Shown: piece by piece, positions 1 to 8,076 of the stretch
Position numbering within the stretch: position 1 is the first letter of the stretch
Layout of the letters: every line of letters begins with the position of its first letter
Virus record (IMG/VR): IMGVR_UViG_3300027839_000001
Span: 1 to 64,000 of that record
Strand: one strand, 5' to 3'
Length of the DNA stretch: 64,000 nt
DNA from: a virus
The notes under the pieces: model-generated
What the model saw: the letters and a program-made list of their open reading frames with translations, nothing else
Told to the model about the DNA's origin: nothing
Database searches by the model: none
Program-made: the position numbers and the translations under genes

Positions 1-97
1 CCTGTTCATTGGTCAGCGGCTCACCTTCAAGCTCATTGTAGTCACACCCACTGGGATTAGGGTGAGGGTATTTAGGTTTATGTTTCTGTTTAGTCAT
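1..97 (-). CDS. Hypothetical protein, N-terminal fragment (runs off left edge)
   Basis: The leftward frame starts with ATG at 97 and stays open to the window edge, giving 32 residues that begin MTKQKHKPKYPHPNP. It is not recognisable. The start is supported by the same layout as the neighbouring leftward genes: a dispersed palindrome (105-117), reading GTGGAAAGAATTCC on the coding strand, lies directly before the ATG. It is the last leftward gene visible and follows the gene at 147-500 after a 49-bp gap. Confidence 0.6.
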   Translation of the reverse strand, partial: MTKQKHKPKYPHPNPSGCDYNELEGEPLTNEQ

Positions 98-117
98 GGA
101 ATTCTTTCCACTGTAAA

Positions 118-145
118 GATGGTAGCTGTGAAATGTAAGCCGTGT
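118..145. repeat. Intergenic repeat, copy 1
   Basis: A run of about 30 bp around GGTAGCTGTGAAATGTAAG lies between two leftward genes and recurs at 543-572 with about two differences. On the coding strand both copies directly follow a stop codon (genes 147-500 and 573-767). The repeat could be a short RNA element or the trace of an intergenic duplication; it is too short to call a terminator. Confidence 0.6.
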
Positions 146-146
146 T

Positions 147-500
147 CTAGCTAACGAACATGATACCTAGCTTGCCTGCCAGTTCACGAAGGGACATGGT
201 GTCATTGGCACTGGCATAGCTGGAGCGTTCAAAGCTAACGACTTGAGATGCATTCTGTGCAAAGGGATCTTCATTGAGACGTAGCAGTGTAGTCTCTTGG
301 TCAATGATGAATGCATCGTCGAGGTGGCTAGGGTCGGCGAGGAAATCGCTGGCTGTAATATCAACCACCCGTTCTGAGTTGTCACCTGCTTGGCGTACCA
401 GTCCATTGACAATCATGAAGCAGAGAAGGCTGTTGTGATGCAGTGCTACGGTGCGGCCAGTGACGGGGGAATTGAGATCGACTTCGATGAGACGTAACAT
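147..500 (-). CDS. Hypothetical protein (117 aa)
   Basis: This is an unrecognised acidic 117-residue protein with no membrane segment or obvious motif. The start ATG at 500 is preceded on the coding strand by an AAGGAC Shine-Dalgarno-like site. The stop is followed by intergenic repeat copy 1. It belongs to the leftward operon of small genes. Confidence 0.65.
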   Translation of the reverse strand: MLRLIEVDLNSPVTGRTVALHHNSLLCFMIVNGLVRQAGDNSERVVDITASDFLADPSHLDDAFIIDQETTLLRLNEDPFAQNASQVVSFERSSYASANDTMSLRELAGKLGIMFVS

Positions 501-542
501 GGTAGTGTCCTTAGTAATGGGGTGAGGTAATGCGGGGTAATG

Positions 543-572
543 AATGGTAGCTGTGAAATGTAAGTCGTGTTC
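543..572. repeat. Intergenic repeat, copy 2
   Basis: This is the second copy of the roughly 30-bp repeat at 118-145. On the coding strand it again sits directly after a stop codon, here that of the gene at 573-767. Confidence 0.6.
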
Positions 573-767
573 TTAGCGTGACATGTCGTCGAGCTTAGAG
601 TATAGCCTGTCGAGAAACTTGTTGGTCAGTTGGATACGCAAGCCACTGAGGTGATGGGGTGGGCATCGCGCCGCCTTGGCATGGTCAGCTATGGTCTGTT
701 CTAGCTGCCGAATGTATCGCTCGACGTTACGAACGCTGTCCCCTGCCAGTACGTCATTGATATGCAT
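573..767 (-). CDS. Hypothetical small protein (64 aa)
   Basis: The chosen start is the ATG at 767 (MHINDVLAGDSVRNVERYIR), preceded by AAGGGAT and by a dispersed palindrome at 787-799. The longer open frame to 884 would run through the palindrome and into the neighbouring gene, so it is rejected. The product is a mostly helical, charged 64-residue protein of unknown role. Confidence 0.6.
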   Translation of the reverse strand: MHINDVLAGDSVRNVERYIRQLEQTIADHAKAARCPPHHLSGLRIQLTNKFLDRLYSKLDDMSR

Positions 768-835
768 GGCGGTATCCCTTGTGATGTTTCCACTGTAAAG
801 ATGGTGGCAGTGTGAACGAGGCGGTGAGACTGGCA

Positions 836-1333
836 TCACAGGTATCGGTGGAGATTCCTTATTGCATTGGTAGCAATGCGGCAATCACTATTGAACTTGT
901 CATTGCAATCTATGCCGGGGGAATTCAACTCGTCGATACCGTCAATCAATCTTATGCAGTCGGCGTAGAAACCATGGCCGTGCTTTGGTTCCTCTTCATC
1001 TGTTCTTAGCGATTCGAGACTGGTGAGTCCGACCTTGATGATAATACCACCGGGGTATTCTTCTTCGGTCTGTTCTATGATGTGCTTGATGCCCCTTGCC
1101 GAGCATACGAACTCGCAGTTCTCACCCTTGTAATCAATGACGACGTGCCAGCTACGGGTTGGTGGGTTGCGTGTCTCTGGTCCCTCGCATTCAGTGACAT
1201 GCCACCGGCATATTCGGTCGGGATCAATAGCGTCGATCCAATCCAGGGCACACTCATCAGTGCTGAAGGGACCGATGAGGTCAGCGGAATTGGTGAGGGT
1301 GGTGTCAGCGAGCTTGATTACATAGATGGACAT
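836..1333 (-). CDS. Hypothetical protein (165 aa)
   Basis: The start is ATG at 1333 (MSIYVIKLADTT), only 8 bp after the dispersed palindrome at 1342-1354 as read on the coding strand. The longer frame to 1429 would pass through that palindrome and overlap the next gene. The protein is soluble and acidic, with several Cys and Trp residues and no family I can name. Confidence 0.6.
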   Translation of the reverse strand: MSIYVIKLADTTLTNSADLIGPFSTDECALDWIDAIDPDRICRWHVTECEGPETRNPPTRSWHVVIDYKGENCEFVCSARGIKHIIEQTEEEYPGGIIIKVGLTSLESLRTDEEEPKHGHGFYADCIRLIDGIDELNSPGIDCNDKFNSDCRIATNAIRNLHRYL

Positions 1334-1395
1334 GGTAGTTCTTTCCAGTGTAAAGGTTGATGGTAGTGATGGAGTAGTGAGGTTGGTTGGTGGTG

Positions 1396-2637
1396 TTATG
1401 CTATAGCTTTCTTCAGTCGTCGAGTGCAAGTACGTCGGGCATTGCTGATTGCTTTCTTGAATGCCGCTTGCTGTTCTTTGGTATCAAGCCCGTGTTCTTC
1501 ACTGACTTCCAGGTATATCGTAATGTCAGGTGCTGCGGCATCGAGGTTGCTGTATCCTATAGGTCCCTCGAACTTGCCGTCACTGTCCGGTGTTATCTCG
1601 ACTCGGCATTCAGCGACACTAACACGTACCTTGTAATCCCGGTGCTTCAGTGCCAACTCTCTTGCCAGTGTATCGCCAAGGCCATAGGGCATGGTGCCGA
1701 TGCTTGCATAGCCACCGATACCGTCACCAGTGCGGGAATCTTCAATGGCTTCCTGTGCTTTACGCTTGGTGATTCCATCGGCCAATGCTCGGGTAACCTG
1801 TACGTTGATACTCTCAATGCCGAGTTCTAGCAGCATTGCTTCAGTCATCTCGATCATTGATGGTTGCGATAGGTACGCTGCTTTGTCGGGGTTAACAGGG
1901 TGGGCAGGCAATGAGGCCGGGGTATCAACAGCGTGCCGTCTGATGATGTCATGCGGTGCACGTCCAGTGTCATGTATGTCTTTGTCTTCATCTTGTGCCG
2001 CTGTTCTTAGCACACTGTGCTTGTTAGGCTTGCGTGCTTTCTGCTGTCGAGGTGCTGGACTGCGGTGATTCGGCGTGCCATCTTCTATCTGCCGTAGTGG
2101 GTCATTGAGGTAGGTGTCGTCGATCCAGATGTCATCACCGAAGAACATCCTGAGGATCTCAACTTGCTTTGTCTCGGCCAGTGCCTTGATTGCCGGGTGC
2201 TCAGCTATTGTCATGGCACATTGGTCTAGCTTGTCGATGACTTTTTCCACTGGAAATTCACGGCCCGTACCATACTCTCCAATGAAGGCTTGCTGTTCTG
2301 ATGCTGCCTGGATGTAGACCACCGGCCAGTCCTCTCGGTGCTGGTACTGACTGGTACTTACATGGTAGTTAGTGGGATTGATACGGCCACTGGTTGTATC
2401 ATATACACACCGTAGTGCTAGGTACTTACAAGTGCCGTCATGTAGCTGTGCCTTCTCATTGTGGGATCGTCGAAGCCGCTTTGCCTTTGCTTCCGATGGT
2501 GTATCAACTGGAGGTAGCACTGCCTTTACAGGTGGGGTGGGAATGCCACCGGGAATCAACTGCGGCTTTGTTGTTGCTGTGGTAGTAGTGCGTCGTCGCT
2601 GTGTTTGCTTTGTCTTGTTAGGTTTCTTTGCGGCCAT
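1396..2637 (-). CDS. Hypothetical protein with basic low-complexity N-terminus (413 aa)
   Basis: The first 35 residues are rich in K, T, R and P, followed by a mixed region and a C-terminal alpha/beta-looking domain (about residues 265-413) that ends in a basic helix. The product is not recognised. A dispersed palindrome inside the gene (2244-2256) encodes EFPVEK. The basic head and tail would suit nucleic-acid binding, but this is only inference. It is the largest gene of the leftward operon. Confidence 0.65.
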   Translation of the reverse strand: MAAKKPNKTKQTQRRRTTTTATTKPQLIPGGIPTPPVKAVLPPVDTPSEAKAKRLRRSHNEKAQLHDGTCKYLALRCVYDTTSGRINPTNYHVSTSQYQHREDWPVVYIQAASEQQAFIGEYGTGREFPVEKVIDKLDQCAMTIAEHPAIKALAETKQVEILRMFFGDDIWIDDTYLNDPLRQIEDGTPNHRSPAPRQQKARKPNKHSVLRTAAQDEDKDIHDTGRAPHDIIRRHAVDTPASLPAHPVNPDKAAYLSQPSMIEMTEAMLLELGIESINVQVTRALADGITKRKAQEAIEDSRTGDGIGGYASIGTMPYGLGDTLARELALKHRDYKVRVSVAECRVEITPDSDGKFEGPIGYSNLDAAAPDITIYLEVSEEHGLDTKEQQAAFKKAISNARRTCTRRLKKAIA

Positions 2638-2683
2638 TGTATTGCTCTTGTAATGGGTGTTACTGTTCTAGATACAAACGAAG

Positions 2684-2716
2684 AGAGGCACTGTATAGTA
2701 TATATACAGTGCCTCT
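2684..2716. other. Perfect 14-bp inverted repeat (hairpin)
   Basis: The arms AGAGGCACTGTATA (2684-2697) and its complement (2703-2716) surround a 5-base loop in the gap between two leftward genes. Neither side has a run of T, so it is not a classic intrinsic terminator. It may be an operator or an RNA processing or stabilising hairpin between the genes at 2740-3162 and 1396-2637. Confidence 0.75.
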
Positions 2717-2739
2717 ATGTACTGGGATCTCAGTGGCCT

Positions 2740-3162
2740 TTACAGGTAGTAATGATCGTCTAGTTCATCGACTCGACGATCACTTGGGACATGATTGCGT
2801 GGCATGTTATCACCGTCGATCTCATTGTCCAGATCAATGCCGATGGTACTTGCTGGGATCTCGGCTCCGATTTCGAGGATGGTATCAATCTCATCCTCAT
2901 AGTCATGGAATTCCAGCTTGTCTGCTGGAGCCAGGCTCTCATTCATATACTGGACACCGGCTTCAAAGGATTCGTCCGTGATTTCGAGGAGGGCATTCAT
3001 TGTGTCATCTTCAGCCTGCAATTGTGATTCGATGTCTTCCAACACGCTGAAGAAATCTTCTTTCATTTGCTCACTCAGTGCTTCGCAAACTCGCTCAACC
3101 ATTCGGTCAAAGGCCAGTCGCAGCATTCGATTCGTGCAGATTGCTTGTTGTGATTGTGACAT
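2740..3162 (-). CDS. Hypothetical acidic helical protein (140 aa)
   Basis: This is a strongly acidic, largely helical protein. Residues 1-60 contain regular heptad-like hydrophobics with E/D, and the C-terminal third is Asp-rich. There are no recognised domains. The start is ATG at 3162 (MSQSQQAICT). Highly acidic small phage proteins sometimes mimic DNA or inhibit host DNA-binding proteins; nothing here proves that. Confidence 0.6.
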   Translation of the reverse strand: MSQSQQAICTNRMLRLAFDRMVERVCEALSEQMKEDFFSVLEDIESQLQAEDDTMNALLEITDESFEAGVQYMNESLAPADKLEFHDYEDEIDTILEIGAEIPASTIGIDLDNEIDGDNMPRNHVPSDRRVDELDDHYYL

Positions 3163-3220
3163 TGTAATGGTCTTTCATAAAAGGATTGAGTAATAAAAGT
3201 GGGCGGTAAATTGGGTGCGG

Positions 3221-3424
3221 TTACTTAAGTGCAATGCGAGCATTGAATGCTTTTTTGATTGCCGTCTTGAATGACTTGTCAATGCTTGGATTCTCCATGG
3301 TGGCGGCAATCGACTGCCATCCTTCGCCATAGTGGTGCTTCTCTTGATAGCTGCCTTCGTCGATGTTGATGATGAATGTGAATGTCTTCCAGTTGAACTC
3401 GGTAGTGCGAATGGTTGATGCCAT
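3221..3424 (-). CDS. Hypothetical small protein (67 aa)
   Basis: The start is the ATG at 3424 (MASTIRTTEFNW), 8 bp after the palindrome at 3433-3445 as read on the coding strand. The longer frame to 3547 is rejected because it runs through a terminator hairpin. The product is a small basic protein with an aromatic N-terminal strand region; function unknown. Confidence 0.6.
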   Translation of the reverse strand: MASTIRTTEFNWKTFTFIINIDEGSYQEKHHYGEGWQSIAATMENPSIDKSFKTAIKKAFNARIALK

Positions 3425-3511
3425 GGTGATTCTTTCCACTGTAAAGGTTGAGGTGATAAAAGCTACGGGAATTTTAAATGCGGTTACTACAGGCGAGGAT
3501 GGTTTGTTAAC

Positions 3512-3536
3512 TAAAAAAAGATCCTTACAAAGGATC
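3512..3536 (-). terminator. Intrinsic terminator 2 of the leftward operon
   Basis: On the minus strand an 8-bp perfect stem (AGATCCTT / AAGGATCT, 3-base loop, 3519-3536) is followed by a run of six T. It lies just downstream of the terminator at 3546-3582, so the first leftward gene has two terminators in tandem. Confidence 0.8.
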
Positions 3537-3545
3537 TGCGGAGAC

Positions 3546-3582
3546 AAAAAAAAAGAACCGACCAGGCGTTAACCTGGTCGGT
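3546..3582 (-). terminator. Intrinsic terminator 1 of the leftward operon
   Basis: A perfect 10-bp GC-rich stem (ACCGACCAGG, 3557-3566, with 3573-3582) and a 6-base loop are followed on the minus strand by TTC and nine T. It begins 11 bp after the stop of the gene at 3593-4381. Genes further left would need read-through or their own promoters. Confidence 0.9.
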
Positions 3583-3592
3583 CTGGTCGTTG

Positions 3593-4381
3593 CTATTCGT
3601 TAATCCATACTACGTTAAGTAGGAAGTCTACATATACGCTACCAGTCCCACCAACTTGTGGGTCCTCATCTATGAGATGATCCTGACCTAAGTCCTCTAG
3701 TATCGCCTTCGCATCGCCTTCGCTTACAGTCCGGCTTGACGTGTAATCTAACTCGCCTTCTGCATTGTAGTAAGGACGGCAGTATTGTCCGTAAGGTCCG
3801 TATTTTCCGGTCTTAATCTCGCAGTGTAAGACTGGTAAATCACTTTCTTCAGTCGCTTTGTATTTTTTGCTACCAGAAACGTTTCGTTTCGTCGGCTTGA
3901 CTGCTTTGCTGTTGGATCGTTTCGTCGGCTTGGTCCCTTTGCTTTGCTTGTTGCTATTGCTGTTGGATCGTTGACTGAGCTTGGTTTCCATCGCCTCTAG
4001 TTTATCGGTTACCATATCTGTTAAATCGTTGAATGCGTGGTTAACAGTATCGGCATTGCTTTCCATCAATTCTACTAGTCGGTCAAAACTGGTAGATTCT
4101 GGGGACTGCTCTAATTCATCTATCTGCTTTGCTGGTTCATCGTCAAGCAGAGAATAGCCCAGAGCAGTTGCTGTGGTGACTGCTTCTGATCTTGCTGCGC
4201 TGATTGCTTTGTTGTCACCCCCTTTGCCACGATGCGGCAGACGATGGTTCAATTCGATGAACTTCACCAATTGACCGAGATTAGAGGAAAGTGACAGGTC
4301 TGCTTCCGGTACATCACCAATGTAAGATACTGCGTTTGATCGTTTCGCTTGGTTGGTTCGTTGTTTTAGTGAGATTGACAT
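3593..4381 (-). CDS. Hypothetical protein, first gene of the leftward operon (262 aa)
   Basis: Residues 1-75 are a mixed N-terminal region, about 85-135 look like an amphipathic or coiled-coil helix, and about 136-175 form a linker rich in K, S, N and T. The C-terminal domain (about 180-262) contains KTGKYGPYGQYCRPYYN. The start at 4381 has AAAGGAC 10 bases upstream on the coding strand. Unrecognised. Its position beside the palindrome array, a separate terminator and the basic linker make it a candidate regulator or array-binding protein, which is inference only. Confidence 0.7.
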   Translation of the reverse strand: MSISLKQRTNQAKRSNAVSYIGDVPEADLSLSSNLGQLVKFIELNHRLPHRGKGGDNKAISAARSEAVTTATALGYSLLDDEPAKQIDELEQSPESTSFDRLVELMESNADTVNHAFNDLTDMVTDKLEAMETKLSQRSNSNSNKQSKGTKPTKRSNSKAVKPTKRNVSGSKKYKATEESDLPVLHCEIKTGKYGPYGQYCRPYYNAEGELDYTSSRTVSEGDAKAILEDLGQDHLIDEDPQVGGTGSVYVDFLLNVVWINE

Positions 4382-4527
4382 TGCGTAAGTCCTTTAATTG
4401 AGAAAACGAGAAAAACTAAAAACGTTGCCTTCTATTAGTGCATTTGCCGCGCCAAAACTTATTTTATGCGTAAATGTCGCATACCCAGACTACCTATCTT
4501 AACAGAGTCAGACAGCTTGTCTTGAGC

Positions 4528-4691
4528 GTAACCCTATACGTAGCAACTACTTACAAAGTAATCCTACTAAATTGATAGAATTTTAGTTTAGTGCTGTTAG
4601 TTGTATAAGCAAGCACCAGTCGAGCAGCGCACGACTGAAATTGTATGACATTATGGCAGTTTTGTAACCCTATACGCTGCAACTACTTACG
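4528..4691. repeat. Direct repeat pair, 28 bp
   Basis: GTAACCCTATACG followed by GCAACTACTTAC occurs at about 4529-4555 and again at 4665-4691, differing at about one or two positions. A partial third copy (TAACCCTATAC) lies near 5750. The copies flank no gene and lie just left of the palindrome array. Confidence 0.7.
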
Positions 4692-4995
4692 TCACTTATG
4701 CGATATATTAACTGCCACCGATGGTGGTAGAATGCCGATAGTGTATCAAACTGCTACACTCAGACAACTTGTCTGATACCGGCACGGCTCAATAGTGTAT
4801 CGTAATCGTACACCATTATGGCAGGACAAAATGTCTGGTACTAGTCCTTAGGTAGTAGTTATTGTCAATTCTGACAAACGCCGCTAATGTAATACTTATG
4901 TAAAAGTGCCTCTAAGTCCTTTGATAGTAAGGGTTTAAGATTATTGTCGCACCCTCTTATGGGGTATACGTTAGACTGGCATCGAATTCTAAGTC

Positions 4996-5410
4996 AGTCA
5001 AGCTGACTGACCATAGGCAAGCTGACTGACTTAGAACATATCAGTAGTTGTTTATATTTCCACTGGAAAGAACTAGTCAAGCTGACTGACCCTTAGTCAG
5101 CTTGACTGACTTAGAATGGTTGGGATTAGTCGAGTTGTCTAGGGGTCAGTCAGTTTGACTGAATTTAAGGACGATAATAATAGACAACTTGACTATGGGT
5201 CAGTCAGCTCGACTGACTTTCCACTGGAAAGAAATAGACAACTTGACTATGGGTCAGTCAGCTTGACTGAATTGATGGTAGGATTAGTCGAGTTGTCTAG
5301 GGTATAGACGTTTTGACTAGTAAATCAAGTTTAGACGGTTTTTTACGGTGTTCTAGGCCGTTTTTTTGCCTTAAGCCAGTCAAGTTGTCTAGGGGTCAGT
5401 CATGTTGTCT
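4996..5410. repeat. Array of paired 13-bp palindromes (consensus AGWCARSYTGWCT)
   Basis: Fourteen copies start at 4996, 5015, 5075, 5095, 5128, 5148, 5182, 5202, 5236, 5256, 5286, 5306, 5378 and 5398. Within each of the seven pairs the start-to-start distance is 19 or 20 bp, close to two helical turns; successive pairs from the second to the fifth are 53-54 bp apart. Isolated copies lie at 4510 and 4762. Two dispersed palindromes of the other family (5057, 5218) sit directly before the pairs at 5075 and 5236. The geometry resembles iterons or a partition centromere. Confidence 0.9.
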
Positions 5411-6304
5411 GAAGTCTCACCGAATATGATGATATTATCACGCGAATAAGCAATTTTTCACCGTTTTTCATAGTTTTGTCGGGGTACTGCCGCAACTCGA
5501 CCATAAAAAAATAGACATTTCCACTGTAAACATACTTTAGACTTTGTAAAACTCTTACAGTACTTAAAGTATTAATCTTACCAAACTAACCACAGCTCGC
5601 CCGAACTACGGAGTCAACTTATTTGCTATATCTACCGCACAATGCTAGTCGATCTAAGGTTCCTAAAGGATCAAAGAGAGTTAGAGTATATCCACAACCT
5701 CCACAAAGTAACACAAAAACGTGCCCAACAATCTGGGTAACATCAACTAACCCTATACCTGTAAAGGACTTACGAACGCTGGTGATACCTCGATACCCTT
5801 AAGTTCATTCTCGCCGTAAACCTTTACGGTGGAACTACTTAGGTTCTCCGCTATAAATAAAACAGTTTTTACGAACACAAATACGTAAGTCGTTTAATAG
5901 TAACAAGTTAAATATAATTCATTCCCCTATTTCAGATATATTACTGATGTTAGCACACCCCCCCCCTACTTTTGTTTTTTTTAAAACGTAGGAGTACTTA
6001 CTCTACTAGTACTGCTATTCTTACCAGGCTTTACTCCTCTGTGGGCTTTATACAGGGGTCCACCTACACTGTAAAAATACATAGACCCCCTGGCGGTGTT
6101 TTTTTTGAAAGTAGACTACCCCAAGCAATCCCAAGGGGGGCAATTGTGCGATCCTCGACGTAAGTACTTTCGTACAGGCGACTTCGGACCTGATCGACCA
6201 ACTCTTTTTTTTTGCCATCCCTCTCGCGTGGGGTTCAGTCACCACCCATCGCTATAATTACCAATAGTTCCACTGGAAACATTCTAACGAGGGCAAGCGT
6301 GACC

Positions 6305-6442
6305 ATGCCGTATCCCACATATACTATTGTCGTACTGGCACTGTATCCTATCGTAGTCTCAGAAACACTTTATAACATCCACCCTTTCACCGTAAAGGCT
6401 TTCGTCTCATCGGCTTACGGAGGAGAGGGTTGGACAAATTAA
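6305..6442 (+). CDS. Possible small hydrophobic protein (45 aa)
   Basis: The frame MPYPTYTIVVLALYPIVVSE has a GAGGG site 9 bases before the ATG and one hydrophobic segment (about residues 6-20). A degenerate palindrome precedes it (6267-6279). No homologue is recalled, and the surrounding region is otherwise non-coding, so it may be spurious. Confidence 0.25.
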   Translation: MPYPTYTIVVLALYPIVVSETLYNIHPFTVKAFVSSAYGGEGWTN

Positions 6443-6456
6443 ATCCTTTACCCCAC

Positions 6457-6491
6457 TTGACAGCCCTATGCCCTTTATGGTAGACTATAAT
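6457..6491 (+). promoter_or_regulatory. Candidate promoter for the rightward operon
   Basis: A perfect TTGACA (6457-6462) is followed by an extended -10-like TGG-TAGACT (6478-6486, spacer 18) and, in the alternative, by a perfect TATAAT at 6486-6491 whose 23-bp spacing is too long. It would start a transcript with a leader of about 460 nt before the first clear gene at 6975. Confidence 0.45.
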
Positions 6492-6559
6492 CTGCATGTC
6501 GACTTTCAGAAGATAACGCAACTCTCGACCCACCGGCACGCTAACAACGCTATCTCCAC

Positions 6560-6955
6560 TAACCCACAATTCAAACCTTCACTACCATAACCACCCTCAA
6601 ATCACCATGCACAATCACAACCTCAAATCGGCATCCAACTCACTACCCCACATCCAATCCTACCTACCCCACCTCAACGCTAACCTAACCCGACCCCCTA
6701 CCCAGTATGATCTTACATCCTTCCAGCCCCGACCTCACACACGGCCTCTCAGGCCCCTTCTCGTCGACCTCTGTTATCCCGTACTAATCACCTCAATCCT
6801 TAACCTTCTTAAGCTCACAGCCTTACCTATCCTCTTGCCCATTCTACCATTATACTCACACCCCTCTCTCAAAAAACTTAATGTTGTATCTCAACTCAAC
6901 AGTCGATATAAAGTATGTAACCTTAACGCATCAGCCCCTAACCAAAAAATAATCC
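6560..6955 (+). other. C-rich, G-poor untranslated leader
   Basis: In 6601-6960 I count 28 G in 360 bases while C is very frequent. This is unlike every coding region here. RNA of this composition is unstructured and is the classic substrate for the Rho factor (rut site). The open frame inside it has no Shine-Dalgarno site and no protein-like composition. A Rho-controlled or antitermination-controlled leader is inferred. Confidence 0.5.
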
Positions 6956-6974
6956 TTTACACTGGAAACAATCT

Positions 6975-7178
6975 ATGTCAATGCCAAGACGAAGCAAGGA
7001 CAAGGAGAAGTTAAGAGTCAAAGCTATCCACGCAGGCAGGAAGATGCTATGGCAATGCGATGATGGATACTGGTACGCGGCTGTAGACAAAGACAACGTC
7101 CCTAACTACGCAGTCAAGTCCGAACCAACAGAACCAGCCACTCACCCAGGAGAAACCACATGCCACGAAACACAGTAG
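6975..7178 (+). CDS. Hypothetical small basic protein (67 aa)
   Basis: This is the first clear rightward gene. The ATG at 6975 lies 6 bases after the palindrome at 6956-6968, with no strong Shine-Dalgarno site except the GGAAAC of the palindrome; a second ATG (6981) is possible. Residues 1-20 are very basic, followed by MLWQCDDGYWYAAVDKD, which looks like a small beta sheet. Unrecognised. It overlaps the next gene by 19 bases. Confidence 0.55.
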   Translation: MSMPRRSKDKEKLRVKAIHAGRKMLWQCDDGYWYAAVDKDNVPNYAVKSEPTEPATHPGETTCHETQ

Positions 7179-7555
7179 ACGAAGCAGTAGACAGAGGCAT
7201 TCTTTCCACTGGAACTTTAGCCAAGCTCTTGCTAGTAACGCCTTCTCAAGTTCGAGGCTGGTGCGATAAGGGCTTCCTGAAGTTCGGGAAGATCCCAATG
7301 TCAAAGGAACGCCGAATCACCGGCAGAGACGCACTAGCCTTTGCAGTCGAACACAACGCAATGTACGACAAGCGACTGGAGAAATGTGCACAGAACTACG
7401 GTGTCATGTTCACAGAGGGATTCGAGCTACGCCTGAAAGGAGAGAAGATCCCGAGTAACATCGTACCAGTAGCCCCGTCACCAACTACCGTACCGGCCTA
7501 TCCGCCTACGCCGATCTCTCCGCAGTCACCCGAAGAAGATGAGGACATTATATAA
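7160..7555 (+). CDS. MerR/excisionase-like helix-turn-helix protein
   Basis: Residues 10-60 carry a winged HTH of the MerR/Xis/BldC type: TLAKLLLVTPSQVRGWCDKG, then a wing and the RRITGRDALAF strand-helix end that is typical for the family. The C-terminal 35 residues are Pro-rich and acidic. A one-mismatch palindrome (7203-7215) encodes STGT at the HTH start. The early position next to the hub suggests a regulator, possibly of the palindrome array. Start ATG at 7160 overlaps the preceding gene. Confidence 0.7.
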   Translation: MPRNTVDEAVDRGILSTGTLAKLLLVTPSQVRGWCDKGFLKFGKIPMSKERRITGRDALAFAVEHNAMYDKRLEKCAQNYGVMFTEGFELRLKGEKIPSNIVPVAPSPTTVPAYPPTPISPQSPEEDEDII

Positions 7556-7992
7556 TGTCAAAGCATATAGGCAGAGCGAGGACTATCTATCACAAGCCCG
7601 CAGAGGCAACGCCGATTCTCCCCGTACCCTATATCCTTCAGATCAAACCATCAGACAACGACGAGATGATCTTACTCAGGTCAGTACTAGCAACGACCGT
7701 AGCGTCCATGAAAAACGCCTACTACACAATGAACGCTCCACACTGGATCGAAGGAAAGACAGACCAAGAAGTTTCAGAAGAGATCAACTCAGAGCTTCAG
7801 AGCATCATCGGACACCAAGAATGGGCCAAAGAGAAAGGCATCCACGACTGTGCAATGATGGCCGCTCACGGCTTGTCACTCAGACATAGCAATCGGGCAC
7901 TCGACGGCTGGGAACTAGAACGAGAGACAGTAGAAGAAGATTCCAACGACCCCGACCTAGTACCTGACGACGATGGAGAAACCCCAGAATAG
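7555..7992 (+). CDS. Hypothetical protein (145 aa)
   Basis: It overlaps the HTH gene by one base (TAATG), indicating translational coupling. The middle looks helical (MILLRSVLATTVASMKNAYY) and the last 30 residues are very acidic. No family is recognised. The stop is followed at once by a dispersed palindrome (7993-8005). Confidence 0.65.
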   Translation: MSKHIGRARTIYHKPAEATPILPVPYILQIKPSDNDEMILLRSVLATTVASMKNAYYTMNAPHWIEGKTDQEVSEEINSELQSIIGHQEWAKEKGIHDCAMMAAHGLSLRHSNRALDGWELERETVEEDSNDPDLVPDDDGETPE

Positions 7993-8076
7993 TTTACACT
8001 GGAAAGTCCCCACATAAACACTACCTACCCAACAATCCCACACTTCACAGCACGCTCAGAACGAACAGGAGATAAC

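Larger units (their letters stand above)
4382..6955. other. Non-coding intergenic hub between divergent operons
   Basis: This 2.57-kb stretch has no convincing gene except possibly the small frame at 6305-6442. It contains single 13-bp palindromes of a second type (4510, 4762 and a weaker one at 4824), the paired palindrome array at 4996-5410, three dispersed palindromes (5057, 5218, 5518), a direct repeat (4528/4664), three copies of a TAAGTCSTTTRAT-like element (about 4386, 4912, 5885), an upstream promoter candidate (6457-6491) and a C-rich leader (6560-6955). The site fits a replication origin, centromere or immunity/control region. Confidence 0.75.

Noticed and set aside
3425-3547. N-terminal extension of the gene at 3221-3424
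   Set aside because: It would run through an intrinsic terminator and a dispersed palindrome. The internal ATG has the same spacing to the palindrome as its neighbours.
4996-5410. CRISPR array
   Set aside because: The repeats are 13-bp palindromes with 7-bp or about 20-bp gaps of irregular type, and there are no cas genes. The Cas4-like nuclease is a normal phage recombination nuclease.
5972-6245. Short open frames on both strands near 6.0-6.2 kb
   Set aside because: They have no ribosome-binding sites and no protein-like pattern, and lie in the repeat-rich non-coding hub.
6607-7014. 135-codon open frame in the leader region
   Set aside because: It has no SD site, an extreme composition caused by the C-rich DNA, and overlaps the first clear gene in another frame. 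It is best explained as an accident of low G content.
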